DNA from: Dromaius novaehollandiae | Taxonomy: Eukaryota; Chordata; Aves; Casuariiformes; Dromaiidae | Length of the DNA: 64,000 bases | Reading direction: 5' to 3' | Assembly: GCF_036370855.1 (NCBI RefSeq) | Contig: NC_088112.1 | Coordinates: 21,630,469 to 21,694,468, forward strand | Shown: in pieces, positions 12,701 through 25,500 of the stretch | Layout of the letters: each line of letters opens with the position of its first letter | How positions within the stretch are numbered: position 1 is the first letter of the stretch | The notes under the pieces: generated by a model | What the model was told of the DNA's origin: nothing | Databases searched by the model: none | What the model saw: only the letters and a program-made list of their open reading frames with translations | Position numbers and translations under genes: made by a program

Positions 12701-15700
12701 GATCAGACAGCATTGCCGCGAGCTGCTCTGGATTTGATAGATGGTAATCTGAACATTTAAGTTTCTTTGTGCAAGGAACAAAAAAAAAAAACCTGCTGGA
12801 ATAACAGTTACCAGTCTGCGTGATGGTTCACTTCCCAATTTGTTCTCAAACGAGTGTTTTTTGAAGACTGACTTGAAGAGAAGCAGAATTATCCTCCCTT
12901 TTTTTAACCTGTTTTCCCCATTCCTGCTCTATCATTGCACAACCAGGCAGCTGAAAGAGCATTACTTACACACCCTGGCTCCACAGTCCTACTGGCTTCA
13001 GCAATGTCAGTTTAGATGCTACTTGCAGCAAGCTAAGAATTCCTCCTCTACGGGAAAACCGCTTTCGCAGCAATTCAGAATAAGCAGAACTGTATCTCAG
13101 AGCCCTATTTCACACGGAGCCCTAATGAATCTCCACTGCATCTTCATCCTAAGCTGCTCTGTTTCCTTCTTCATAGCTCTGCCTCTAAAAAATAAAGTGA
13201 TAGCACTCTACAAAGAGGGCCCCAAAGCTACAGGTCACAGCAAGGCGGTGCACAGCGGGGGACCACACCTGGAAGACACTAAAACTGTGTCAAGACAGTC
13301 CCCCACTTCTCTCTGCCGAGGAGGAGATGCAGGTTATTTCTAGCCACCTTCCCGTCTGCCTGCAGGAGCAAACCATTCCCGCAGACCCTCGAGCCGGCTA
13401 TCGCAGAGGCAAAAATGAATATCACCAAACTCTGAGGCTCTGGAGAACGGCCCAGAATTGAGAAGCCCATTTGCAGCCACCACAGCTTCTCCAGGGCAGT
13501 GCCTGGGCACAGCAGGGCCCATCTCTCCCTTCCTTTAGGCAGGGAGTCAGAAGAGTGGCACAAACAGGACTCTAAAATCCACATTTCTGATTGCTGTCCA
13601 AGCAATTGAGAAAAGCAGCTGAAAATACACCCAGTGGCAAAGGAGAATGATCTGAGTTAGATCACTTACTTTTTCTTGTCTTTGTCCTTCTTCAGCGGCT
13701 GCTGTGAGGTAGCCTGCAAGGATTGGGACTGCAAGGTTTCCACCGCTACTTTCCGCCTGTTGAAGGCATTCATCTCGTCTTCCAGCTCCCTCCTCTTCTC
13801 CTCCACCTTCCTCTTCTCCTCCTGGTGTATCCTCTTTAAGTGCTCAAATTTCTCATGCAGCTGGCAGGAGAGAGGCTCCCTGATTATCGCAGCCACCCCC
13901 CTGCCAGGCTGCGCTCCCTCAGCCCTGCTGCCCCGGGGGGGTAATCCCAGGTCCCACGCGCGTCCCCACCGCGTTACACCCCCCCAGCCTAGCTGACGGG
14001 GCACCAGACGGCCAGGGCCTCTGCAACGTGCAACAGCTGTGGCCACTTCACCAAAGCGGCGAAGAGACAAATTCAGCTCTGCCCGTCACCGTGTATCAGG
14101 GCAGGAGAAAGTGAGAGCCCTGGGCAGGGTACAGAGGACTCAGCTCAGTTCTCAGCCCTGCCACGGGGCTGGGGACACCGTGGGCTCTCCCAGTCCTCGC
14201 TGGTTTGAGGAGGGTCAGCCTATTTCCAGTCGTGACAGCTGCCCATGCCTTCACACCACGGAGCTGGAGAAATCCAGCCCAGCTGCCCCATTTACTCCGC
14301 TGTCCATTAAGTCTTCAAGGGTTAAGCTGATTGGACACAACTGCTCACCGAGACATCCTGCACTGCCTTTCGCGATCACACCGCAGCCTAGCCTTGCACA
14401 CGCTGCACAGAGGGGAAGATGATTGTTTCGGAGACACCCAAATCAGCAAGGCTCTTTTGAAAACACCACCCCGTGTCCCCTCCTGCGAGCGGGCAAAGGT
14501 GTGCATTTGTGCTTTCGCCTGCTCAACAGCTGCATGTGCTTTAGAGGATTCATACGCTGCCCAGACCCAGATCCTACGGCTGACTCTGTATTTTGGGCTC
14601 TTCTCACAGGTTTTTGGCACACCCACCTCTCTCTCCTTCTCCTTCAGCTCTGCCTCCGTCTCCTTGACTTTGTTAACAAACATTTGTCTCATTTCTTCCT
14701 CTTTCCGCTGGAGCTCGCCCAAGAATTCCTTTCTTTTGGTCTCGTACGTTTCTTGGAGGCTGGGTAAGAAAGCAAATGAAATCCAGACTCTTTGGACACC
14801 AGTGACCAGGGATGCGGAAACGCGTGCCTGTCCGTGTTGCTTAAAGACAAACCGGAGGAGGCAACACCACCAAAGCCAGACGCAAAGTTCAAAACCAGGG
14901 CTAGTACATGGCAGCCCAGCACTGGGGGTACGGCCTACAAACCTGCCACTTTCTTCGGGTGTCGACACCCAACTGTTGCTATAAACTGCTGCTAAACGCG
15001 CAGGCCGCTCACCTGAACGGCTGGCTGTCCGGATCCGTGTCCTTGAAGCCCATCTCCTCCAGCTTGCACCTCCGGTACAGCTCGTAGTGGCGGGTGTGAG
15101 TCTGCTCCCGAAGATCCTCCATGTTGACTCGAATCAGCATTTCTCTCAGTTTCACAAAGTCGCAGTGACTCTCATTCTCAACTGATTGAACAAAGCGAAA
15201 AGTCAGCCAACGGCGCGCAGCAGAGGGAGGGGAGAAGCACAAATGCACGCACAGAACAACCCCAGGTTCCCCTCCCAAGGGCCTGAACGCGAGGCAAAGG
15301 CTCGCGGAGCCTTCCTTACCTTGCACCACGCCCCACGGGTACTGCCGCGCTCGCACCAGCTTGTTCCCAACTTTCACCTCCTCCGTGCTGCCAACCACGG
15401 CAAAGGGCAGGTGAGCCTGAAACACAACCGACACGGGGGCTCAGGGTGGGGGCTGAGCTCTCCCAGGCATCGGCCTGACCACCAGCTCCCCCGCGCCCAG
15501 GCACGGAATCCACTCCGGAGCAATCCTTCCTCCGAGGCCCCGAATCGCCGATGCTCGGCACGCAGGCGCTCTGCTGAGAGCTGGGATGTTGCGGCAGGGA
15601 GCAGCACGGGATCGCAGTGCAGCTTGCTGGCTGGCTTTGCGACTGAACGGGACAGGGAAATACTGTAGGAAAGCCCTGTTCCTTGCTGATCCTCCTCTAT

Positions 15701-18700
15701 CTGCAGGTCAGGTTGTCCCTGCAACCATAGTCCCTGCACGCATCAAGAGCGGGCGCTTGCTGCCGCGCGGAGAGCACGAGCAAAGGCATCCGTAAACAGG
15801 CCTTGGCACGGCGATGTGTGCGTGGGCATCGGATGGGACATTTGCAGGATACGACGTGTGCTCGTTGCTCTGTGAGACGACAGAGCATCAGGCGCAGTTA
15901 GGAAATAGGGCATCGTCCTCCAGGCAACGTCCTCAGCTTTGTTTAGCGCAGGAAAGCAGCCAGCGGAGCAGGCGCACGGCTCTTCGAGCGCGTCTGCGAG
16001 GTTCACGAATGCAACGCACTGCTCCCTCCCAGTCTTCCAGCGCAGGCACAAACGTCTGAGTATTTCTGCATCTAGAAAGCTGCCCCTTCCCCAAGCCCTG
16101 CTATCTCGCTGCAAGGCAAACTTCAATTAGGAACACGTGCTTTTTTCCCCATTCCTCCTTCACGTCATCGCCACTTTCCTCTGCGGTGGCGGCGGAAAAC
16201 CACGGACCAGGAGCTGCCGCGGCCGCAACACAGCCCCGTCCCAGGCTCCCACCCCGCAAAGCGCCGCTTCGCTGCGTCGGATCGAGACAGGTTTCCCTCC
16301 GTCTCCCGCCGAGTTCAGCGGGACGAGGCAGACGAAATCCTTAGCGTTTAGGAGGAAACGAACTCAGAAGCGCAGAACTGGTGGAGGAGCGGCCAAAAAT
16401 ATCTCGAGGGAGAAAATAAGCAAACGTGGTTTTCTTTTTCCTCCCTAATACACACAACTTGTAACCTCAAAGTTTTCCAGCAGCCCGTGAATTCGGCTAA
16501 TGAGAACTATCAGAGTGAAAGTATACACCTGACTGACCTCAAAACAGTTGTTCTGTTAACTTTCAACGGCCAAAAACAAAACAAGAAAAAACACCCAAAG
16601 GGGTTGAAAGAGAAAACGCAAAGCATTTAGCCAGAAAGAGCTTTGCAGGAAAATGTTCATTCTAATGAAAAATCCATTTTAAAAAGTTAACCAGAAATCA
16701 TTTCAGCTGTTTCTATTCCAGCAGCTAAACTCCTATTTGAGAGACAGGGACAAATTCTAAAAATTGAAAAGAGTTTTTCAGATGCTTAAACCAGCTCTGA
16801 ATTTGGTCTTCAAGTTTTAAAGAGGCAAAATAACAGAGTACAACAATTTTTCTTTATTGACATTACGTTCTCTCTGTTTAGCCTCCTTAAATCAGAAGGC
16901 TAAAGTAAAGCTTAACTATACATTTCTCAGTCAAAGTTTCTCCTGCCTCAAATGAAAAGTAGCCTAAAAGTAGAGAGAGTGAATTTTAGAAGAAAGTATT
17001 TTTTAAAAATTAAATAAAATAAATACTAGAGCTGAGCTGAGTGTCTCCAGAGATCCAAGAGATTAAGTAAGAGTCACATTTTAATTAATTCTGTATGCAA
17101 CAGCCTTAGGCATCTGCCAGACCCACAGCTCAACTTTCAAACAGATTTAGCGTCTAGACAATCCCAAGGAAACCTGCGTTTCAAATGCATTTTTGTGCAG
17201 CAGTTAATCTGTCACGACTTCTGGAGGCAACGCAACTGGCAGCGCTACTCACATTCATCACGGAGTTGATCTCGGCGACCGCTTCGTCATCTGTGGGGAA
17301 CTGGTAGATCTGCACGCCGTTACTGACCAGCTCGCTCATTATCTTTATCTTGAACTTGTGCAACTCGCTCTTGGAGATGGTGTCCGCCTTGGCGATAATC
17401 GGGATGATGTTCACCTGCAGCAGGAGGAAAGGAAAAACAACCGGGTGAGCAACACAGCCGGGAAGGCAGCTCCGCGGGGAGCCTGGCGCAGGCTGGGTGC
17501 TACCCCGGGGCGGCTGCTCGGCGTTTCCCAGCTCCGCGACGGTGCTGCGCTTTGCACGCGAGCCGCGGCACCGGCCCAGCTGAACACTAGAGGGAAGAGT
17601 TGGCCAGGATTACAGTTTGACTGCGAGACTTCCAGATAAACTGAAGGCAAACACCCTGCAATAAACACATACGATGAACAGATCAAAGCCTCTGCCCCCG
17701 CCTATGTATTTTGTTACACACTGAGGCGGAGACACTATAGCTGTCACCTCTCGAGCTGTCACCTATCCGGATCCGCAGGCTGTGCTGAAAGGCCGCTTGA
17801 GAAGACAAGCGCAAGGATGAAACGCTGCAGCAAGATGATGCGAAACCTTCCCATGCTTAACAAGAAAGAGCGGGGGTGTCTCAGACACTTCTCCAGCAGC
17901 TGCAGAGCTTTTCACAAAACACCGCGTGGTTTCATCAGACCAGGTTTCACGCAGGTCCCAGGATCCAGAGCAAACGAGGGCCACAGCCCGCATCCGTGAG
18001 GAGGGATGCTGCCCACTGAGGACCGCATCTGAGCCCACAGCCTCCATCCGTGAGGAGGGATGCTGCCCACTGAGGACCGCATCTGAGCCCACAGCCTCCA
18101 TCCGTGAGGAGAAATGCTGCCCACTGAGGACCGCGTCCCAGCCCACAGCCTGCATCCGTGAGGAGGGATGCTGCCCACTGAGGACCGCGTCTGAGCCCAC
18201 AGCCCACATCCGTGAGGAGAAATGCTGCCCACTGAGGACCGCGTCTGAGCCCACAGCCCGCATCCATGAGGAGGGATGCTGCCCACTGAGGACCGCGTCC
18301 GAGCCCACAGCCCACATCCGTGAGGAGAAATGCTGCCCACTGAGGACCGCGTCTGAGCCCACAGCCCGCATCCATGAGGAGGGATGCTGCCCACTGAGGA
18401 CCGCGTCCGAGCCCACAGCCTGCATCCGTGAGGAGGGATGCTGCCCACTGAGGACCGCGTCCCAGCCCACAGCCTGCATCCGTGAGGAGGGATGCTGCTC
18501 ACTGAGGACCGCGTCCGAGCCCACAGCCCACATCCGTGAGGAGAAATGCTGCCCACTGAGGACCGCGTCTGAGCCCACAGCCCGCATCCATGAGGAGGGA
18601 TGCTGCCCACTGAGGACCGCGTCCGAGCCCACAGCCTGCATCCGTGAGGAGGGATGCTGCCCACTGAGGACCGCGTCCGAGCCCACAGCCCGCATCCGTG

Positions 18701-21700
18701 AGGAGGGATGCTGCCCACTGAGGACCGCGTCCGAGCCCACAGCCTGCATCCGTGAGGAGGGATGCTGCTCACCAGGGACCGCATCCAAGGACTGGGGAGC
18801 ACTTGGGCAGGGCAGGAAAGCCCTCTTCTCTCCCCAGAGCTGCACACAAGAGGAGGCAGTAGGAAGGTGCACACTGATTTGGAGAGAGGAGGGGAGAGGA
18901 CATGACTTGCTTTCTTCTTGGGAGATAGAGTTTGGAGGGGGAGCAGAGCACAAGTGGCCTGAGATATAAGGAGGGGTTTAACAGACCATCCTGGAGCAGC
19001 TGGACCACACAAAGTCCAGGGCCAGCCAGGGTGGTGAAGGCAGGAACGCCGAGCCCTCCGCCTGCCTCCGACTCCGGCGGGCCAGAACGGGAGCGCAGCA
19101 TCCCGGCTACCGGAGAGCAGCACCTGCCATGGGAAGCGCTACTGAACAACGCTGCGACGCCCAGAAAAGTCAAGTGCAAAGCTGGAAACCACTGCTTAAA
19201 CAAACAACAACAACGCTCAGCTGTCTGAACAGCGTCCAGCTCCATAGCAGGAAAACTCGAGAGCTCTGGCAAACGAGGGGAAAGTCTGATTTGTCATCTA
19301 ACATTTCCCCGCAGAAACGCTTTTTGTCCTACAGAGCTGAAATCCGTAACAGCCACGTGGTCTCCAATGGGTGCCCATTAAAATAAACGAGCTTGCTTTC
19401 CCAGCTCACGTTCTTTGTAGCTCAGTGTTTTTCCATACCTCTTGCTTTTCCCTCCCTCTGGCTTAGCACTCACTAAACAGAAGCGCATTTACTCTTTCCA
19501 GAAGAAAAGCATCTTGATTTGCCTGTTGCCCCCCAACAGTATTTCCTGCCCACACGACTTTTGCAAGCAGCGGTTGCTCCCAGGCAGCCCGGGTTCAGCC
19601 CACGACCCCCCGCTCGCCCCAGCCCCATGGCATGCACGGCGGGCGAGCCCAGCGCTGGCCGCAGGCAGTTCAAGTCCTCCCTCAGGTGCAATTTCTGGAT
19701 GCCCGGGAGATGACAGCTATGCCAGTGGTTTCAGACTCTTCCTGGGAGAGACACCCCTAAACAGTTTGGCGGGTATGGGCCCAAAGAGCCTCCTGCGTAA
19801 AGCGAAGCAATACGGCCTTGCGACACGAGCACTGGGAGGATAAAGTCCTTATTTCTCCCACAGCAAGGAACCCGGTTAGAAGGGACTTGAGCCCACCTCG
19901 GTTTGCACCTTCTCTGAGCAATGCCAGGGCCTAGGAAAACACGGGGGGAAGCAGCTGTGACCCCAGAGCCTGCAAAACACTCAGAATCGGCTGTCACAGA
20001 GTTTAAGACCCAAAAGGCCTTTGCAAGTTGTTGCACTACCACTAATCAGTGGCTAAAACCAACACAAACGCCAACAGTTAGCTAACAGCCGAAAATCGCA
20101 GTAGGCTCTGATTTTTCAGCTGAATTCATCCTGGATTCTTCTGTCTTTTCCTGACACTTGGCAAAAGTATGTGCAGCTGCTCTAAAAAGGAGGAGAGAAA
20201 TATATCAGAAACCTATCAGGAATCCAGCTATGCTGACCATACCACCTTCTTGCAGCTTGCTCCCAGCTTTCCAGGACTGCTGAGTCTTTCAGGACATCTG
20301 GGTGAAAGGTGGGAGATACAGCTGTATCCTTCTCCTTCTCTCTTCTCCCTTTGTAAAGTCCTTAATTTTTTAAATTCTTATTATTTTTCTTTTGGTTTCA
20401 TATATGCCTTGGAAATCCACAAGCTGGAATGCCATCATGAACAGGTGATACCCAGAGCACCCTATAAATATCTCGTTCTTTTCAAATATCATGTTCTTTT
20501 CTGTTCTCTGATTTTGAGCACTGGTACCTGAAATCCATCCAAGTCTAGAATTAGCTCATGCCTTTATAATAAAAAGCCTGGAAAGTTTGGAAACAAGAAA
20601 CAAATGAGATATGAAACGCTCCTGACTTGACCTGAGCTGCTTGTCTGCATCATCCCCTCCTGAAGCAGCTCCCACTCATCCACTTCCACACACAAAGGCC
20701 ACAATCTGCGGCACATTGCGTTAGTGCCCAACAAACTGGCACGCAATTAACTACAGAATGGAAGTCACCATCTCCTCTCCTTTCTGAACGTGTTTTAAAA
20801 GCCAGTGCAAAGGAAATAACGCTAGAACTGGGAGGGGTTTATTCTCCACTCTTACTTCTACACCAGTAAAGTTCACCCAGGGTTGCAGGCAAAAATCCCA
20901 GAGCAATATTGTTACATCTCACGGCAGGAGAGCATCATTCTCAATTTAAAGATTTGGTAATAAAGTGATGAAGCTAACCACTGGGTTGTCATCCCACTGA
21001 ATCTGAGAGGTATGCAGTGTCCCTATAAAAAGTCAGTCCTTCAGTGCTGGAAGCCTTTGCTGGAGCTGGAATTATGACCAGAGGATGTCTGTGCTTCAAG
21101 TTGTGGTGCAAGAAAGTGAACTTACACACACATATGTCGTTGCATATATAAAGTGCAACTCTCCTCAATTCATTCTGACCACAGAGTGGTTTCTCATCTC
21201 AAAAAAAAAGAGACTTGATTGAATGTGCTCAAAAAAGTCAGCTGGTAAATAAGACAATATGCATTTTCATCCTGGGAAATACAACCAGATTTCCCTCCCT
21301 CCCCATCTCCAAAGCGTTCCCAAATGCTAGTCCCAGCGGAGCCAACTGATGCAGAAGTACCACTGCAAATTGCACCTTGGAAACGAAGCGGGAGAGGCGT
21401 GAACCGGCCTGAAGAATCCCCTCTGGCCAGGGACCCACCTAGGACGTTCCAGTTCACGGAGGGCGAGCAATTAGCGGCAGCGTGGAAACAGCACACGCCG
21501 ATGGGAAACCACCCAGGGACAACACGCAGCCAGTGCCAGGACGCCCGGGACAGCACAGTTACGCAGTCACTTTCCAGGGCAGGGCTGGGCTTTAAGTTAT
21601 CAAATCTGGTACAGAGGCAATTTATCTTACCTTATCCCCTCTTTTTCCCAAGTTACACCCTACGGAAAACCGATCCCTGTTAGGTCATACATATTTCCCG

Positions 21701-22478
21701 TTTAACGGCCAGCCACCCTTTATTCACCTAGGACCCAGTTCGGAAGATGTTTCTGGCTCTCTGGATGCAATGAAGTACTCTAGACAGCAGCTGGTCATGA
21801 GCTCAGCCAAACAAACACTGCATTACAGCACGAGGGGAGGCTCTGGTTAAAAAAACAGCTTTACCCCAGAGGGATTTTGTAAAAATTCACGCTTAGAGCA
21901 AGATTTGTTATTGAACTCATTACATAGATTCAAAAGTCTGCCCGACACCTGGTACCATGCCACCGGCACGGCAAAGCAGCGGAATAGCTGGACCAGGTGC
22001 CTACAAACCCCCTGTTAAACTAGGCTCAGAACACAAGCCAGCACAGCATAAAGCAAAGCACTGCCTTTTTTACACCTCTCCCCTCTCTGCATTCATGTTC
22101 TTCAACAGTAAAACAGGGGCCATTAGAAGGGTAAAATTTCCCAAAAGAAAGCCAGGTTCAGGTGCGCTCACATGACTGCAACGTGGGTCAGTGCACCTCA
22201 CCCCTCCGCAGGGACACGGCCACCCCTTGCACGGCCCTAACCCGATGCAGGACACGGCCACCCCTTGCACGGCCCTAACCCGATGCAGAGCTGGAGATAC
22301 AGAGCTGGCAGGGCTTTGCGCCAGCCCCACTTCACGCTGCACATGTTCGCTGCACGTCCTGCACAAACGTGTTGGGTCAAGGGGCACAGCACAGCCTTGA
22401 AAAGATCTTTAAGAAACGCCTGGAAAGTACCTTGAAGTCCTGGGATGACACCAGTGGAGAAAAGCAACATAATCCCCC

Positions 22479-22535
<57 letters not shown>

Positions 22536-25500
22536 ACCAGTGGTTTCCACTTGCTTTTTCATTTATAGGTACATGCTTGCGCTAGGCCAACACACCATGA
22601 AATGCAAGATGTTCTTACAGTGTGGTTAAAAAAAGGGGAAATCAGAGGGATAAAGTGACTTCAGAGACAGCTATTCAAGTGGAAGTTTAGAAATACAAAA
22701 AAGCTTGCACGTGCACAAAGTTCCCATCTCTGCAAGAGTACAAAGGATTTATTCTGGTATTACCCAAGGACCACATTAAAGGCGGCTGCGGGGAGACGTG
22801 AAAAGCAGGGAATGCAGAAGGAAAGGAAGAGGAAAGCTTTGTCAGACCACCAACACCAAGGGGAATCATGCAAAAAACTTTCTTCCAAACATATTTCTGG
22901 GAACATGTAATGCTGGCACTAGGCCAAGAGCCAGAGTTTATTAAGGGAAAGTTTTCAGATGCCCGATGAAGTCAGCGTAACAGCCACCATGGTTACAAAC
23001 AGGCCACTGCGATGGGAAGCTCGTGTCTGTTCTGGAGAGGAGCCAGGTAAAAGGAGGCTGACTGCCCCTGGGTGGCAAGGGCCAGCGGCAGGGGACTCGC
23101 GGGGGGACTCTACCAACCAGGAAAGTCCACGGCGCCGGTGCGGACAAGAACCAGAGAAGGCAGCAATCCCCAAAGATGATTCAGGGGATCCTCAGCTACC
23201 GCAGGGTCCCAGCTGCCTTGCCCACCCCTGATATAAGACTAGTTATAAACCGATGAGCATCCCCCAGTCTGAAAGGAACCATCTTGCTGCTAAAATGCTG
23301 TTCTTCAAGATAAGAAATTCCTGCTGCGAAAGGCGAGACAGCAGAGAGGATGCTGTCAGCAGCGACCTTTGAAGCCTGCCTCCAGCTCCCTGGAAGCCAA
23401 CTAGAACAATCAAAAGTGTGTCAAAAACCTCCTGTAAGCTGCACAAATGTCAGCACTCAGCTGGTTAAGTAACCCACTGCCCCTAAGGCAGCAACGGCTG
23501 ACGCACAGAGAAACAACCCCCCGCAAGACCTCTCTCACTGACCCACTTTTAGGATTGCTATGACCTTGAGCGTTTCTTGCCATATTTACATTTTCAGGAG
23601 ATACCGTGATCTCCTGATCATCAGAGCAGGCTGCTTCTGGCACTGCCAGCAGTGACAGCTCACGCACTCCCTGTGCACCAGCGTGCACAGCCAACACCTC
23701 ACGTCAGCCCTCGTCTCCTCTGTCTAGGTCACCGCCTCGGTAAGGGTACTGTTTCGGTTGCTCTCAGTGCCCCGTCCCTGAAGATGGGTCAGGACAGCCG
23801 AGGTGGCTCTGCAGTTTCCACAATAAAACCGTAGGAGCTGAAACCCATCCCCACCTGCATATCTGCAAATAGGAGCTAACAAAAGTGCAGCTGAAGGCTT
23901 TGAGGAGCGTGGACTAATCCGGATAAGGTCATTACAGCAACAGACTCTAGAAAGACTTTACACAGTTAGCTTGAAAACAGGCTTTTCACCTGGCATTTTT
24001 CGGAAAAGCCACTGAGAAAACCTGCACAGGACCTCAGCAGCCATCGGGGCAGAGTTTTACCAGAGTCCTAAGAGCTGTTCAGCTACCGTGCAGAAAACGG
24101 TTTGATGCCCACACAGAAGGAAGAGAGCCTTCCACAGGACAAGCACTATTAACAGAAGCATCACTGCTACCAAAAAGGGTGAACACAGTCTCCAACCCCT
24201 TACCTTGCTATCCAGCTTCTTCATTGTCACCAGGTCCAAGGACTTGAGCGAGTGTCCCGTTGGAGTGATGAAGTACAGGCAGACATGAATCCTTGTGTCG
24301 TGATAGTTGAAGAGAGAACGACGGATTTTCAGCTCTTCTTGTAAATAGTTTTCAAACTGCGTATCAATGTACTCAACTATCGGCCTGTAACTAAAAATAT
24401 GCCATTAGCAACCCAAATACCGGAACTCAGGATTAAACAGTTTGAAGGTTAAATGAATTCTCCTAGACATATCATGAGATCACTTAAAAAAATAGTTACA
24501 ACAGGCATAAACAATTTAGCCTTCCAAAAGGAAGTGTGGCCTTTACACATCGACCTTATAATCCAAAGGTTGCTGGACTTTCCCGAGACTGTACTGCAAG
24601 GCCTAACGACAGGGGAGCTGAAGCATGGGAAGATGACTATTGCCAGAGATCAGACTTTGCCCAGACCTCAGGGCTGAGCCATCTGGCTGCAGCAATGCAA
24701 AATGACCAAGGAGAGAACTGTGGAGTCCTAGAAAGCCTCTACCTGGGGCCTGAACAAGATGTCTGTGTAATTAAATGAGACAGCTCCAGAGAAACCAACC
24801 ACTGGCAGAACAGACGATTCCCAACCCTGCACTGAGGACAGCTGGTTAACTGCTTGTGGTCCTGGAAGACATCATTCTCTGCTCAAAAGGCCTCCTGCGA
24901 CCTCCCCATCTCTCTTCAGCTCCTCACCCAACTCCTCCTACGCGCAGTCCCCGGCACCAGGGCCGCCCCGCGGGGACACCACGTTCACAGAAACACAGAC
25001 TCCTCCTCTGCAGCACTGCCAGCAGAGCTGCGGAAAGTTCACGCCTAAGCACCAGAGGCCAGCCCAGAAACGCCGAGCAGATGGCACGTGACCTGCCTTT
25101 CGTCTTTATTTATCTGGTCTCCGAATCCAACCGCATCCACGATCGTGAGTTTCAGGTGAACGTTGCTCTCCTGCAGGTCGTAGGTCCGCGGCCGCAAGCG
25201 AACTGCGCTCTCGTAATGACTGGCTTCCTCCGTCTCGAACGTGGTGTTGAAGAGGGTGTTCATTAGTGTGGATTTCCCAATGCCAGTCTCACCTAGGAAG
25301 GAGGAGTCATCAGTACATGTCACAGGTACTTCAAAGAGCATTAATTACAGAGCAAAACTAAATTATATTGTGAAAGGTTATCACAAATCCCCTACAGACA
25401 GACAGATATCATCATCATAAAGGCAACAGTATTCTTGAAGGTCTCCCATGCTTAATGCAAAGCTAACACAGAGCACTTTGGTGTATGATCCTCACCGGGT

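Larger units (their letters stand above)
4600..13665 (-). other. SEPTIN8 intron 9 and probable 3' UTR of the short isoform
   Basis: No exon with recognisable coding potential on either strand. The minus strand immediately after 13666 must be UTR in the short isoform. The contents are AT-rich stretches at 6000-11400, a GC-rich stretch at 4680-5900, and the 366-bp duplication at 11444-12174. Confidence 0.6.
17415..24203 (-). other. SEPTIN8 intron 4
   Basis: Holds the 54-bp minisatellite, a 38-bp duplication and the CA repeat, listed separately. I see no exon or other gene. Confidence 0.75.

Noticed and set aside
2655-13660. A third SEPTIN8 C-terminal exon like the human one ending in SVTIP
   Set aside because: I looked for its reverse complement by eye and found no convincing match. 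A weak resemblance at about 13000-13030 is interrupted by a stop.
17912-19123. Open frames of about 350-400 codons on both strands in SEPTIN8 intron 4
   Set aside because: Product of a 54-bp repeat whose length is a multiple of three, without stops. No domain, and open in several frames at once.
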